Positions 1 to 9,181 of a stretch of DNA of 64,000 nucleotides are shown here, one piece after another. Source of the DNA: CADEED01 sp035765415 (GTDB lineage Bacteria > Pseudomonadota > Gammaproteobacteria > Steroidobacterales > Steroidobacteraceae); assembly GCA_035765415.1 (NCBI GenBank), contig DASTXR010000052.1, positions 1 to 64,000 on the forward strand, read 5' to 3'. The notes under the pieces were generated by a model. It did not search any database. It saw nothing but the letters and a program-made list of their open reading frames with translations, and was not told where the DNA came from. Both the position numbers and the translations under genes were made by a program. The stretch's first letter is position 1, and the number at the start of each line of letters is the position of its first letter.

Positions 1-894
1 GCGCGCGTGCCGCGCATCGGCTACCTGGGCGGAGATTTTCCCGAGCTTCGCAACGCCTTCATGAACGAATTGCGTGCCCGGGGGTTCGTCGATGGCGAGA
101 ACGTCCACATCGAAAGACGCCTCGTGAACGATCTGTCGGAAGGGCCCGCGATGGCAAAGGAGCTTGCCCGATTGCCGCTCGACTTCATCGTCGCCACCGC
201 ACTGCCCTTCGCCCTCATGATTCGAAGCGAGAATCCCGACATGCCGATGGTCATCACGACCTGTCCGGGAATGATCAGCAACGGTTTCGCGCGCAGCCTG
301 GAACATCCCGGTGGCATCTACACCGGTCTCGATGAGTTGCCACCGGGCGTGACGAAGAAACGGCTGACGCTGCTCAGGCAGGCGGTGCCGACGGCGAAGC
401 GAGTGGCCTTGCTGTCGACTACGCCGGGAGTCGGCGGTCACGAAGCACAGCTTCACGACGCGGAGGCTGCCGCACAGTCGCTGGGTCTCGCCGTGCAAAC
501 GTATCGCGCTACCACGGCTGCAGAACTGGACGACGCGCTCGAGACCGTTGTGCGTGACCGCGTCGACGGCCTGCTCAACTTTCAAGGCGGCCTGTCCGTG
601 TACCGACGCCAGCTCATCGTCGATTTCGTGAATGCGAATCGCCTGCCGGCGATCTACCAGGCGACGCTGTTCGCGGAGGCCGGTGGCCTCATGTCGTGGG
701 CGCCGGATCTCGCGGAGCAGCAACGCGAGGCCGCGCGGTTGTCGGCAAAGATCCTGAAGGGCGCGAAACCCGGCGACCTGCCCGTCAAACATCCCACCGG
801 TTACAGCCTGACCGTGAACTCGGGCGCGGCCAGGAAGATAGGCCTCGTCCTCCCGCCGGCATTGCTTGCGCAGGCCGCGCGAGTCATCGAATGA
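1..894 (+). CDS. ABC transporter substrate-binding protein (5' partial)
   Basis: The reading frame is open from the first base, so the signal peptide and true start lie upstream of the window; the GTG at 7 is unlikely to be the start. The visible part resembles the TrpX-like periplasmic-binding family (ABC_sub_bind, PF04392): an N-terminal PRIGYLGG strand, then a GFVDGENVHIERR-type segment, and a C-terminal LPVKHPTGYSLTVNSGAARKIGL segment that is characteristic of the family. Members are lipoproteins or periplasmic proteins that feed ligands to an ABC importer; the ligand cannot be told from sequence. No permease or ATPase gene lies downstream, because the next gene is on the opposite strand, so any partners must be upstream of the window. 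Family assignment is good; substrate is unknown. Confidence 0.8.
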   Translation, partial: ARVPRIGYLGGDFPELRNAFMNELRARGFVDGENVHIERRLVNDLSEGPAMAKELARLPLDFIVATALPFALMIRSENPDMPMVITTCPGMISNGFARSLEHPGGIYTGLDELPPGVTKKRLTLLRQAVPTAKRVALLSTTPGVGGHEAQLHDAEAAAQSLGLAVQTYRATTAAELDDALETVVRDRVDGLLNFQGGLSVYRRQLIVDFVNANRLPAIYQATLFAEAGGLMSWAPDLAEQQREAARLSAKILKGAKPGDLPVKHPTGYSLTVNSGAARKIGLVLPPALLAQAARVIE

Positions 895-908
895 GCGGGT
901 GAATCGAA

Positions 909-1676
909 CTAGTCGCTCGCCGCCTCGCGCCGCAATCGCTCGGCCTCACCGTGCCCGAGGTACGAGCGAATACCCGCGCGCGCGAGATACAGCAACGGTA
1001 TCAACGCGATGGCGGCCGCCATCTTGTACACGTAGTTCACGGTGCCCACCGCCAGGAACTGCGGAATGCTCCAGTGCTGCGGCCCGAGGACGAAGGCGAT
1101 GTACAGCACGATGAAGCTGTCGAGCAACTGCGAGACGGCCGTGGAAGCGGTGGCGCGCAGCCACACGAAACGCTCGCCGGTGACGCGCAGGATGCGGTGG
1201 AAAATCGCGACATCGATGAGCTGGCCGACGAGGAAGGCGATGATGGAACCGCCAATGGTCCAGAGCCCCTGCCCGAATATGAACGCGTAGGATTTCTGGA
1301 TGTCGGGCACGCCCAGGTCCGCGTTGACGTCCACCCAGAACGTGGCGGGCGCCAGCGAAATGGCGGCGTACGCGGCCACGAACGCATACGCGATGAACAG
1401 CACCGCGATCCACGAGATGAGGCGCACGCCTCGCACGCCGAAATATTCGTTGATGATGTCCGTCATTATGAACACGAACGGCCACAGCAACACGCCGGCG
1501 GTGAAGTTCAGGGTTCCGTCGATGCCGAACAGCGACCAGTGAAACGGAGCCGCGCCGATGGTCGCTTCCAGCGCGAAGATCTTCACGCCCACGAACTCCG
1601 CGATCAGGGCGTTGGTGAGGAAAAACCCCGCCAGAAAAATGAACAGCCGCGTGGAACGGTGATCGGTGGTGCGCAT
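909..1676 (-). CDS. yhhQ: Queuosine precursor transporter (YhhQ/DUF165 family)
   Basis: Predicted integral inner-membrane protein of 255 residues with about six hydrophobic segments. It begins MRTTDHRSTRLFIFLAGFF and carries the family-typical ALIAEFVGVKIFAL region in the first helix pair and a FIMTDIINEYFGVRG motif. YhhQ proteins import the 7-deazaguanine precursors preQ0/preQ1 used for queuosine in tRNA. A longer frame runs to 1814, but those extra 46 residues are polar and unlike the family, and they overlap hslR, so the ATG at 1674-1676 was chosen. The upstream neighbour hslR ends 13 bases before this start, consistent with one minus-strand transcript. queG, the last queuosine enzyme, is also in the window (55181) but is not linked. 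Confidence 0.85.
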   Translation of the reverse strand: MRTTDHRSTRLFIFLAGFFLTNALIAEFVGVKIFALEATIGAAPFHWSLFGIDGTLNFTAGVLLWPFVFIMTDIINEYFGVRGVRLISWIAVLFIAYAFVAAYAAISLAPATFWVDVNADLGVPDIQKSYAFIFGQGLWTIGGSIIAFLVGQLIDVAIFHRILRVTGERFVWLRATASTAVSQLLDSFIVLYIAFVLGPQHWSIPQFLAVGTVNYVYKMAAAIALIPLLYLARAGIRSYLGHGEAERLRREAASD

Positions 1677-1689
1677 GGAGGGTTCCGCG

Positions 1690-2124
1690 TCAGTCGCGAC
1701 CGCGCAGGCGGCGCAATTCGCGACGGCCATGTTTGTCAGGGCGCTCGAGCGAGCGCGGCTGTGCGAACGCCGACACCAGCCGCGACTGTTCCGCGAATTT
1801 TTCGCGCGCGGCACGCGCGGTGTCGGTTTCCACGTAGCAGGCTTGCGCGACGGGCGCCGATCCGCGCCGGTCCGGCAGCTTCAGGACCTCGCATTCGAAG
1901 TCATAACCCGTCCGCTTGAGTGAAATCCGATCGCCGACCCGAACCGCGTGCGCCGGCTTGACGCGCTGGCCGTTCACATGAACCTTGCCACCCGCGACCG
2001 CCTCGGCCGCCAGCGTGCGCGACTTGAACAGCCGGGTGCACCACAACCAGCGATCGACGCGCAGTGTGGTGCCACCGCCTTCGGCGCCTTCCGCGTTCCC
2101 GTGATCTGTCGGCTTGGCTTTCAC
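1690..2124 (-). CDS. hslR: Ribosome-associated heat shock protein Hsp15 (S4 domain)
   Basis: Protein of 144 residues with an S4 RNA-binding domain at about 20-65 (LRVDRWLWCTRLFKSRTLA, then GGKVHVNGQRVKPAHAVRVGD) and a basic C-terminal tail, as in E. coli Hsp15 (133 aa). Hsp15 binds free 50S subunits carrying stalled nascent chains and helps recycle them. The start is GTG at 2122-2124. There is no Shine-Dalgarno: a TTATACTG box ends only six bases before the GTG, so the mRNA may be leaderless. The gene is divergent from kbl and probably co-transcribed with the downstream yhhQ-like transporter. Confidence 0.85.
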   Translation of the reverse strand: MKAKPTDHGNAEGAEGGGTTLRVDRWLWCTRLFKSRTLAAEAVAGGKVHVNGQRVKPAHAVRVGDRISLKRTGYDFECEVLKLPDRRGSAPVAQACYVETDTARAAREKFAEQSRLVSAFAQPRSLERPDKHGRRELRRLRGRD

Positions 2125-2130
2125 GGCGGC

Positions 2131-2140
2131 CAGTATAATT
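2131..2140. promoter_or_regulatory. Bidirectional -10 element between hslR and kbl
   Basis: The decamer CAGTATAATT reads TATAAT on the plus strand (2134-2139) and TATACT on the minus strand. On the plus strand it would start kbl mRNA near 2146 and give a leader of about 26 bases with a GAGG site. On the minus strand the box ends seven bases before the hslR GTG. The exact reverse complement of this decamer lies between nnrD and queG (55161-55170). No convincing -35 hexamer is visible on either side. Confidence 0.5.
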
Positions 2141-2171
2141 GCGCCAACTTCACCTTACCCGAGGTTCCTTC

Positions 2172-3355
2172 GTGGACCCTGCGTTCTACCAGCGATTCGA
2201 CACCCAGCTCGACGACCTTCGCCAGCAAGGCCTCTTCAAGACCGAACGCGTCATCGGCAGCCCCCAGGCCGGGCAGATCCGCGTCAACGAGGCGGACGTC
2301 ATAAACCTCTGCGCTAACAACTACCTGGGCCTTGCGAGCCACCCCGCCATCCGCGAGGCGGCACATCGCGCCATCGATCGTTATGGCTACGGCATGGCGT
2401 CGGTGCGTTTCATCTGCGGCACGCAGACGGTTCACAAGCAGCTCGAAACCGCGTTGTCACGCTTCCTCGGCACCGAGGACACCATCCTCTATTCGTCGTG
2501 CTGGGACGCGAACGGCGGCCTGTTCGAAACCGTGCTCGGCGAAAACGACGCCATCATTTCCGATGCGCTGAATCACGCCAGCATCATCGACGGCGTCCGC
2601 CTCTGCAAAGCACGCCGCCTGCGCTACGCGAATCGCAATCTCGCCGAGCTCGAGCAGCACCTGTTGGATACACAGGACTGCCGCACGCGGCTCATCGCCA
2701 CCGACGGCGTGTTCTCCATGGACGGCAGCATCGCGCCGTTGCAGGAAATCTGCTCACTCGCCGACAGGTACGGCGCGCTGGTCATGGTCGACGATTCACA
2801 TGCCACCGGCTTCATGGGCGCCGGCGGGCGCGGCACGCCCGAACACTGCGGAGTCGCGGGTCGCATCGATTTCCTCACCGGCACCTTCGGCAAGGCACTG
2901 GGCGGCGGCAGCGGCGGTTACACGTCCGGCAAGGCAAATGCGATCGCCTGGCTTCGCCAGCGCTCGCGCCCATACCTGTTCTCGAACAGCATTCCGCCCG
3001 TGGTCGCCGCCGTCACGCTGCGGGCGCTGGACCTTGTAGTCCATGCCTCTGAGTTACGACAACAGCTCTGGGCGCATGCCGCGACCTTTCGCGCGGGACT
3101 TACTACCGCCGGCTTCAAACTACTGCCCGGTGAGCATCCCATCATCCCCGTCATGATCGGCGACGCCGCGCTGGCCGGGCGATTCGCCGACCGGCTGCTG
3201 GGCGAAGGCGTGTACGTCATCGGTTTCTCGTTTCCCGTGGTCCCCAGGGGCGAGGCGCGCATTCGCACCCAGATGTCCGCGGGTCTCACCGACGCGCAGC
3301 TCGAACGCGCGCTCGCGGCCTTCATCAAGGTGGGCCGCGATTTGGAGCTCATCAA

Positions 3356-3359
<4 letters not shown>
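2172..3359 (+). CDS. kbl: 2-amino-3-ketobutyrate coenzyme A ligase (glycine C-acetyltransferase)
   Basis: PLP enzyme of the alpha-oxoamine synthase family, 395 residues, which cleaves 2-amino-3-oxobutyrate with CoA to glycine and acetyl-CoA, the second step of threonine degradation. It matches E. coli Kbl almost end to end: VINLCANNYLGLASHP, YGMASVRFICGTQ, ILYSSCWDANGG, DALNHASIIDGVR, MVDDSHATGF, and the PLP-lysine segment GTFGKALGGGSGGY. GTG at 2172 is preferred because GAGG (2161-2164) lies seven bases upstream and the protein then aligns with Kbl. An upstream in-frame TTG at 2139 overlaps the TATAAT box. The stop overlaps the tdh ATG as ATGA, so the two genes are translationally coupled. 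Confidence 0.95.
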
Positions 3360-4386
<1,027 letters not shown>

Positions 4387-4390
<4 letters not shown>

Positions 4391-5301
4391 TTGGACGAAG
4401 CGCCCTCTTCAGCGATTCGCTGATCCAGCCTCTGGCTGGCCGCACCCGCATAGGCCGTGCAGGCCTGGCGGTCGATGAACGGATTGACGGCCGGTTGCGC
4501 GGCCCGGCGTTCGAGCTTCGCCGCCATGTCGATCAGCTGAGGATGTGGCGCGAGCAGAACGTCGCAAGGCAACGCTGCCACGCGCGCAATGCTGCGGCGG
4601 AAAGTATCCACCCTGCTCTGATCTCGAGCGCCGCTGAACTTGAAGCCCGGCGCGGATACGGAATTCAGGCTGTCCGCATAAACCATGTCGAGGCACTGCT
4701 TCGCTTCGCATGAACGCCACGTCCAGGTCGTGCCTCCCGGCGTGTGTCCGGGCGTGAAGCGGGCGGTGATCGAGAGTTTGCCCACTCTCAGGGTTTCGTC
4801 GTCGCGCACCACGCGCACGTTCGCGACGCGCGGAAAGTCGTTGTGCTCGGGGCCGAACGCGAATTGCGGGTCGTCTTCGGCAAGCCCTCCCTGCTCGAGT
4901 GCGACGGCGCTGGCGGCGCTGGCGGCCACCCTGGCCCCGCTTGCGCGCTGGAGAGCCGCGATGCCACCCGCATGATCGTAGTGCATGTGCGAATTCACGA
5001 TCAGGCGGATGTCTTCGACCTTGAAATTCAGCTTGCGGATGTTCGCGGCGATCAGCGGCGCGGATTGCGTCAGGCCGCCGTCGAGCAGAATGTGCCCGTC
5101 GGTCGACACGATGAGGATCGAGGCGAGCCCCTGGGTACCTACGAAATAGGTGTTGCCGAATACCCGGAACGGATCCTGCGGCTCGTTCCACGGGCCGCAT
5201 GCATCGCAGGTCTTGGGTGGATCGGGCGTGAGGCCGGGCGTTGCCGCCTGCGCAGCACCCAGCAATCCGACGAGCAACACGAGTGACGCGCGGCGCTGCA
5301 C
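4387..5301 (-). CDS. Subclass B3 metallo-beta-lactamase
   Basis: Secreted protein of 304 residues with a signal peptide of about 19-20 residues (LVLLVGLLGAAQA). All usual B3 zinc ligands can be placed: His105, His107, Asp109 and His110 in NSHMHYDHAGG, His186 in FTPGHTPGGTTW, and His253 in LLAPHPQL. The GHTPGGT context and lack of a DCH-type cysteine ligand argue for B3 (L1, FEZ-1, GOB relatives) rather than B1/B2, glyoxalase II or RNase Z. Hydrolysis of penicillins, cephalosporins and carbapenems is expected from the family but untested for this protein. The start is GTG, two bases after the sppA stop, so it may be expressed by readthrough from the ribosomal/sppA transcript. No mobile element flanks it, so it looks like a resident chromosomal gene. 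Confidence 0.87.
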
Positions 5302-5303
5302 GG

Positions 5304-7175
5304 CTAACGAATGTCGCAGAAGCAGTAGGCGTAACGATTGTCGCGCGCGTTCATGCGCGACCAGCGCGCGAGCTCGCGCTGCAGGGGCTCGAGCTCGCGG
5401 GCGACTTTCAAAGCCGGGATGCGCGACGTGATGTCACCCACGAAATTCTTCGCGAACCAGACCTTGATCTGCAGCACCAGCGATTCGGCCCAGGTCAGCT
5501 CCGGCTCGATGCGCTCGACTTCGTAGTCGGTGAGTTTCGCCATCTTCGCCGCGGACTTCACCGCCTGGTCGAACAGGCCGAGTTGATCGACGAGGCCATT
5601 GCCCTTTGCATCGGTGCCGATCCACACGCGGCCCTGCGCAATGGCATGCACTTCGTCGCGCGTCTTCTTGCGGCCTTCGGCCACGTGGCCCAGGAATTCT
5701 TCGTAGCCGCGCTCGATGAATGACTGCAGCAGCACCTTGGCGTCTTCGCCCAGCGGCCGGTCGATGCGCAGCTGGCCCGACAGTTTCGTGGTGCCCACGC
5801 CGTCGACGTTCACGCCGATCTTCTTGAGAGTGTTCTGGAACGTCGGGATGGCGCCGAAGATGCCGATGGAGCCGGTGATCGTCGCCGGGTGCGCCCAGAT
5901 CTCGTCGGCCGACGATGCGATGTAGTAGCCGCCCGAGGCCGCCAGGTCGCCCATCGACACCACCACGGGCTTGCCGTCTTCCTGCGCCGCGCGCACTTCG
6001 CGGTAGATCTGCTCGGAGGCAAACACGCTGCCGCCCGGACTATCTACCCGCAGCACGATGGCCTTGACGTCGTCGTCCTCGCGCGCTTCGCGGATGAGCA
6101 TGGCGGCGGTCTCGCCACCCACGGTTCCCGGGGGCTGCGAACCATCGAGGATCTCGCCCGCGGCGATGATGACCCCGACCTTGTCCTCACCCGCGCTGCG
6201 TGCGCGCTTCTCGGCCTGCACCACGCGCAGGTAATCCTCGAGCGAGGTGGAGTTGTACGACTCGCCGGCATCACTCTCGTCGGCTTCCACCTTCTTTTCG
6301 GTTTTCTCCGAATCGCCGCCGACGAGCTGGACCATGCGCCGCTCGACGTCGAGCGAGGACTTGAGGCCGGTGACCAGCTTCGCGTCGAGCGCGACCTTGG
6401 CGGCATTACCTTTCGCCTCGAGCATGGCCGGCACGAGGTTGTTGACGTAGTCGGAGATGTCGGTGGGCGTGAGGCCCCGCGCCTGGGCCACGGCCGTGCG
6501 ATAGCTGAGCCACAGCCCGTTCAGGTAGGCGATGCTTTCCTCGCGATCTTCCGGCGACATGTCGGTGCGCACGTAGACTTCGGCCGCGCTCTTGTACGCG
6601 CCCACGCGGAACAGGTTGATCTCCACGCCGAGCTTGTCGAAGAGATCCTTGTAATAGGTGCGGTAGCGTTCGTAGCCGTCCACGGCCACGAGGCCCATGG
6701 GGTCGAGATAGATTTCGTCGGCGGCCGCGGCGACGTAATAACTCTCCTGCAGGAACGAGGTGGCGTGCGCCACCACTTTCTTGCCCGAGCTGCGAAAATC
6801 CTTGATGGCGGCCGTGAGCTCCGCGAGGGTCGGCTGGCCGCCGCCCGACATGTAGTTGAGATCGAGCACCACCGCGGCGATGCGCTGGTCCTTCTTCGCG
6901 GCCTTGAGCGCGTCGACGAGGTCCCAGAGCAGCGTTTCATCCTGCGCAGCGCCCTGCGCCCGGGCCAGCGCCTGGTCCACCGGACTGCCGGAGATCTGCT
7001 CGACGATCTCGCCCCTGGGAGCGAGCACCAGCGCGGACGCGTCCGCGATGTGCGGAATGGAGGTGCGCAGGGCTCCGACGACAAAACCGAAGATCGTCAG
7101 CAGCACCAGCAGGTGCAGGAACTTGCGCAGCCCGTCGAGGCCGCGCCAGATGCCGACGAAAATCCGGCCGATCAT
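5304..7175 (-). CDS. sppA: Signal peptide peptidase SppA, 67K type
   Basis: Inner-membrane serine protease of 623 residues with one N-terminal membrane segment (about 18-36) and two tandem S49 domains, as in E. coli SppA (618 aa). It degrades cleaved signal peptides. The Ser/Lys dyad is visible as Ser414 in MGDLAASGGYYIAS (C-terminal half) and Lys195 in FRVGAYKSAAEVYVR (N-terminal half), the split arrangement typical of the long form. It lies 24 bases after rplS on the same strand with no terminator seen between, so it probably extends the rpsP-rimM-trmD-rplS operon. The metallo-beta-lactamase gene follows two bases after its stop. Confidence 0.95.
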   Translation of the reverse strand: MIGRIFVGIWRGLDGLRKFLHLLVLLTIFGFVVGALRTSIPHIADASALVLAPRGEIVEQISGSPVDQALARAQGAAQDETLLWDLVDALKAAKKDQRIAAVVLDLNYMSGGGQPTLAELTAAIKDFRSSGKKVVAHATSFLQESYYVAAAADEIYLDPMGLVAVDGYERYRTYYKDLFDKLGVEINLFRVGAYKSAAEVYVRTDMSPEDREESIAYLNGLWLSYRTAVAQARGLTPTDISDYVNNLVPAMLEAKGNAAKVALDAKLVTGLKSSLDVERRMVQLVGGDSEKTEKKVEADESDAGESYNSTSLEDYLRVVQAEKRARSAGEDKVGVIIAAGEILDGSQPPGTVGGETAAMLIREAREDDDVKAIVLRVDSPGGSVFASEQIYREVRAAQEDGKPVVVSMGDLAASGGYYIASSADEIWAHPATITGSIGIFGAIPTFQNTLKKIGVNVDGVGTTKLSGQLRIDRPLGEDAKVLLQSFIERGYEEFLGHVAEGRKKTRDEVHAIAQGRVWIGTDAKGNGLVDQLGLFDQAVKSAAKMAKLTDYEVERIEPELTWAESLVLQIKVWFAKNFVGDITSRIPALKVARELEPLQRELARWSRMNARDNRYAYCFCDIR

Positions 7176-7199
7176 GCCGCCGAAGCCTGCTTCAAGAAG

Positions 7200-7544
7200 T
7201 TAGACCTTCTCTTCGATGCGCGCGGCCTTGCCGGACAGATCGCGGAGATAGTACAGCTTGGCGCGACGCACGCTGCCGCGGCGCTTCACTTCGACTTCGC
7301 TGATCGCCGGGCTGTGCGTCTGGAACACGCGCTCCACGCCCTCGCCGTGCGAAATCTTGCGCACGGTGAACGAGGAGTTGAGGCCGCGGTTGCTCTTGGC
7401 GATGACCACGCCTTCGTAAGCCTGCGCGCGCTCGCGATCGCCTTCCTTCACCTTGACCTGCACGATCACGGTATCGCCCGGATTGAAGTCCGGGAGCTTG
7501 CGCGTCATGCGCGCCTTTTCGAGTTCTTGAATGATGTTAGCCAT
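7200..7544 (-). CDS. rplS: 50S ribosomal protein L19
   Basis: Protein of 114 residues, MANIIQELEKARMTRKLPDF at the N-terminus and FNPGDTVIVQVKVKEGDRERAQ following, a clear L19 at the 30S-50S interface. The longer frame to 7619 would add 25 non-conserved residues inside trmD, so the ATG at 7542-7544 is used. The start overlaps the end of trmD by eight bases. Last ribosomal gene of the rpsP-rimM-trmD-rplS operon. Confidence 0.97.
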   Translation of the reverse strand: MANIIQELEKARMTRKLPDFNPGDTVIVQVKVKEGDRERAQAYEGVVIAKSNRGLNSSFTVRKISHGEGVERVFQTHSPAISEVEVKRRGSVRRAKLYYLRDLSGKAARIEEKV

Positions 7545-8289
7545 GTCTGTCACCTTCGCGTTCAGCGAGAAATTCGTCGAGGAGTTTCGCCGCATCGGCC
7601 GGCAACGCTCCCCGTGCAATCAAATCCGGCCGGCGCAACCAGGTGCGCGCGACCGCCTGCTTCAACCGCCAGCGCTGAATGTCAGCGTGGTGCCCGCCCT
7701 GCAGTACTTCGGGCACCGTCCGGCCTTCGAACTCCACCGGCCGCGTGTAATGCGGCCAGTCGAGCAAACCTTTGTCGAAAGACTCCTCGACCGCGGAGCG
7801 CTCGTCACCCAGCACGCCGGGCAACAAACGAGCCACCGCGTCGATGATCATGAGCGCCGGGAATTCACCACCCGACAGCACGTAATCGCCCACCGACACT
7901 TCTCTATCTATGCGCGATTCGATGACCCGTTCGTCGAGTCCTTCGTATCGCCCCGCCACCAGGGTCAGCCCCGGCAGCTTCGAAAATTCCTGCGCCAGCG
8001 CCTGCGTGAAGGGCACGCCCTGCGCCGACATATATATGCGCGGCGATCCCGCCGGTTGCCTGGCCGCAGCGGCGTCGATCGCAGCCGACATCGGCTCCGG
8101 CTTCAACACCATGCCCGGCCCGCCGCCATAAGGCCGGTCGTCCACCGTGCGATGTACATCGCGGGTATGTGTCCGCGGGTCTTCGCAACCCACCGACAGG
8201 ATACCGCGCTCCACCGCCCGGCCCAGGACGCCGACTTTCAGCGCCTGCTGAACCAGCTCGGGGAACAATGTCACGACTTCGATGCGCAT
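7537..8289 (-). CDS. trmD: tRNA (guanine-N1)-methyltransferase
   Basis: SPOUT methyltransferase of 250 residues that makes m1G37 in tRNAs reading codons that begin with C (Leu, Pro, Arg), preventing +1 frameshifting. Knot-region motifs are visible: YGGGPGMVLKPEP, AGRYEGLDERV and VGDYVLSGGEFPALM, with the C-terminal RPDLI segment. MRIEVVTLFPE at 8289 matches the family start; nine extra residues upstream are not conserved. It lies eight bases after rimM and overlaps rplS by eight. Confidence 0.97.
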   Translation of the reverse strand: MRIEVVTLFPELVQQALKVGVLGRAVERGILSVGCEDPRTHTRDVHRTVDDRPYGGGPGMVLKPEPMSAAIDAAAARQPAGSPRIYMSAQGVPFTQALAQEFSKLPGLTLVAGRYEGLDERVIESRIDREVSVGDYVLSGGEFPALMIIDAVARLLPGVLGDERSAVEESFDKGLLDWPHYTRPVEFEGRTVPEVLQGGHHADIQRWRLKQAVARTWLRRPDLIARGALPADAAKLLDEFLAEREGDRHG

Positions 8290-8297
8290 GAGTCGTG

Positions 8298-8804
8298 TCA
8301 GAAGTCCTCGGGCCAATCCACCAGAACCGTGCGCGCATCCTTGTCGATGCTGCGCAGGTGCTGCCCGGTCACTGGCACCCAGTGTTCGCGCGCACCCTTG
8401 ATCACCATCACCGCGTTGCCCGGCGTGTCGACGAAATGATCGACCGCACCCAGCACCGCACCTTCCAGATTCTTCGCCTCGAAACCGATGAGGTCGTCGC
8501 GATAGTGCTCGCGTCCCTCAGCCGGCGGCATCGCTTCCCGGTCCACGAGAATCATCTGCCCCGTCAACCGGCTCGCGGCATCGCGTTCTTCGACACCCTC
8601 GAGCCGCGCGATCCAGCCGTTGCCCTGCTGCCGCGCCTCCAACAACTTCGCTTCCCGGGTGACTCCGCTGCCTGCCTGCAACTGCCAGGTGGACCACTCG
8701 AACAAGCGCTGCGGTGGATCGGTGTACGACTGCACTCGCAGCCAGCCACGCACTCCGTGCGCCGCTCCCAGTCTGCCGACTTCAATGCGGCGAGGTTTCT
8801 CCAC
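8298..8804 (-). CDS. rimM: 16S rRNA processing protein RimM
   Basis: Protein of 168 residues that binds S19 and aids maturation of the 30S head. The N-terminal RimM barrel is seen as EVGRLGAAHGVRGWLRVQSYTD and the PRC-barrel half as YRDDLIGFEAKNLEGAVLG, followed by the conserved terminal VLVDWPEDF. The start is GTG at 8802-8804, 15 bases after rpsP. Operon order rpsP-rimM-trmD-rplS is the canonical one. Confidence 0.95.
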   Translation of the reverse strand: MEKPRRIEVGRLGAAHGVRGWLRVQSYTDPPQRLFEWSTWQLQAGSGVTREAKLLEARQQGNGWIARLEGVEERDAASRLTGQMILVDREAMPPAEGREHYRDDLIGFEAKNLEGAVLGAVDHFVDTPGNAVMVIKGAREHWVPVTGQHLRSIDKDARTVLVDWPEDF

Positions 8805-8819
8805 CGCGCCGACTCTTTG

Positions 8820-9071
8820 TCAGGCGTTCGCCTTGCGGAACGTGGTCACGAGATTCTTCACGCGATCGGACTGCTGCGCGCCCTTCGACAGCCAGTAGTC
8901 GATGCGGGCGATGTCGAGCTTGAGCTTGGTCTCGTTCTTCACCGCTTTCGGATTGAAGAAACCGACCTGCTCCAGGCTCTTGCCACCCTGGCGCTTGCGG
9001 CTGTCGGTCACCACGACGTGATAGAACGGCGTGTTAGTGGCACCGCGGCGGGTCAGACGAATTGTCACCAT
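8820..9071 (-). CDS. rpsP: 30S ribosomal protein S16
   Basis: Protein of 83 residues beginning MVTIRLTRRGATNTPFYHVV, with RVGFFNP-type (QVGFFNPKA) and RIDYWLSKGAQQSDRV segments, the S16 signature. First gene of the rpsP-rimM-trmD-rplS operon. A candidate promoter lies 70-100 bases upstream, between rpsP and ffh. Confidence 0.97.
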   Translation of the reverse strand: MVTIRLTRRGATNTPFYHVVVTDSRKRQGGKSLEQVGFFNPKAVKNETKLKLDIARIDYWLSKGAQQSDRVKNLVTTFRKANA

Positions 9072-9141
9072 GTCATTGAACCTTCAAGTTACGTAGCCCC
9101 GGGGCGAATTGCCCGTCCCGGCCGGCCAAAAAAGAGCGCGG

Positions 9142-9170
9142 ATTCTACGCAAACCAATGGGTTAGGGAAA
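9142..9170 (-). promoter_or_regulatory. Candidate promoter of the rpsP operon
   Basis: On the minus strand TTTCCC (9165-9170) is followed by 17 bases and then TAGAAT (9142-9147). The -10 is five of six to consensus and the -35 only half. It would start transcription near 9135 and give a 5' leader of about 65 bases. The run of six T bases in the leader is not preceded by a hairpin, so I do not read it as a terminator of ffh. Confidence 0.4.
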
Positions 9171-9181
9171 GGGAGTTTTCG

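Noticed and set aside
2139..2141. TTG start for kbl giving 406 residues
   Set aside because: It overlaps the TATAAT box and has no ribosome site; GTG at 2172 with GAGG matches the Kbl N-terminus.
5889..7847. 652-codon open frame on the plus strand across sppA and rplS
   Set aside because: Lies antisense to two clear genes; composition (His/Arg/Gly rich) and lack of any family match are typical of GC-rich antisense shadows.
9120..9140. Terminator of ffh at the run of six T bases on the minus strand
   Set aside because: No hairpin precedes the T-run; the sequence lies in the rpsP leader.
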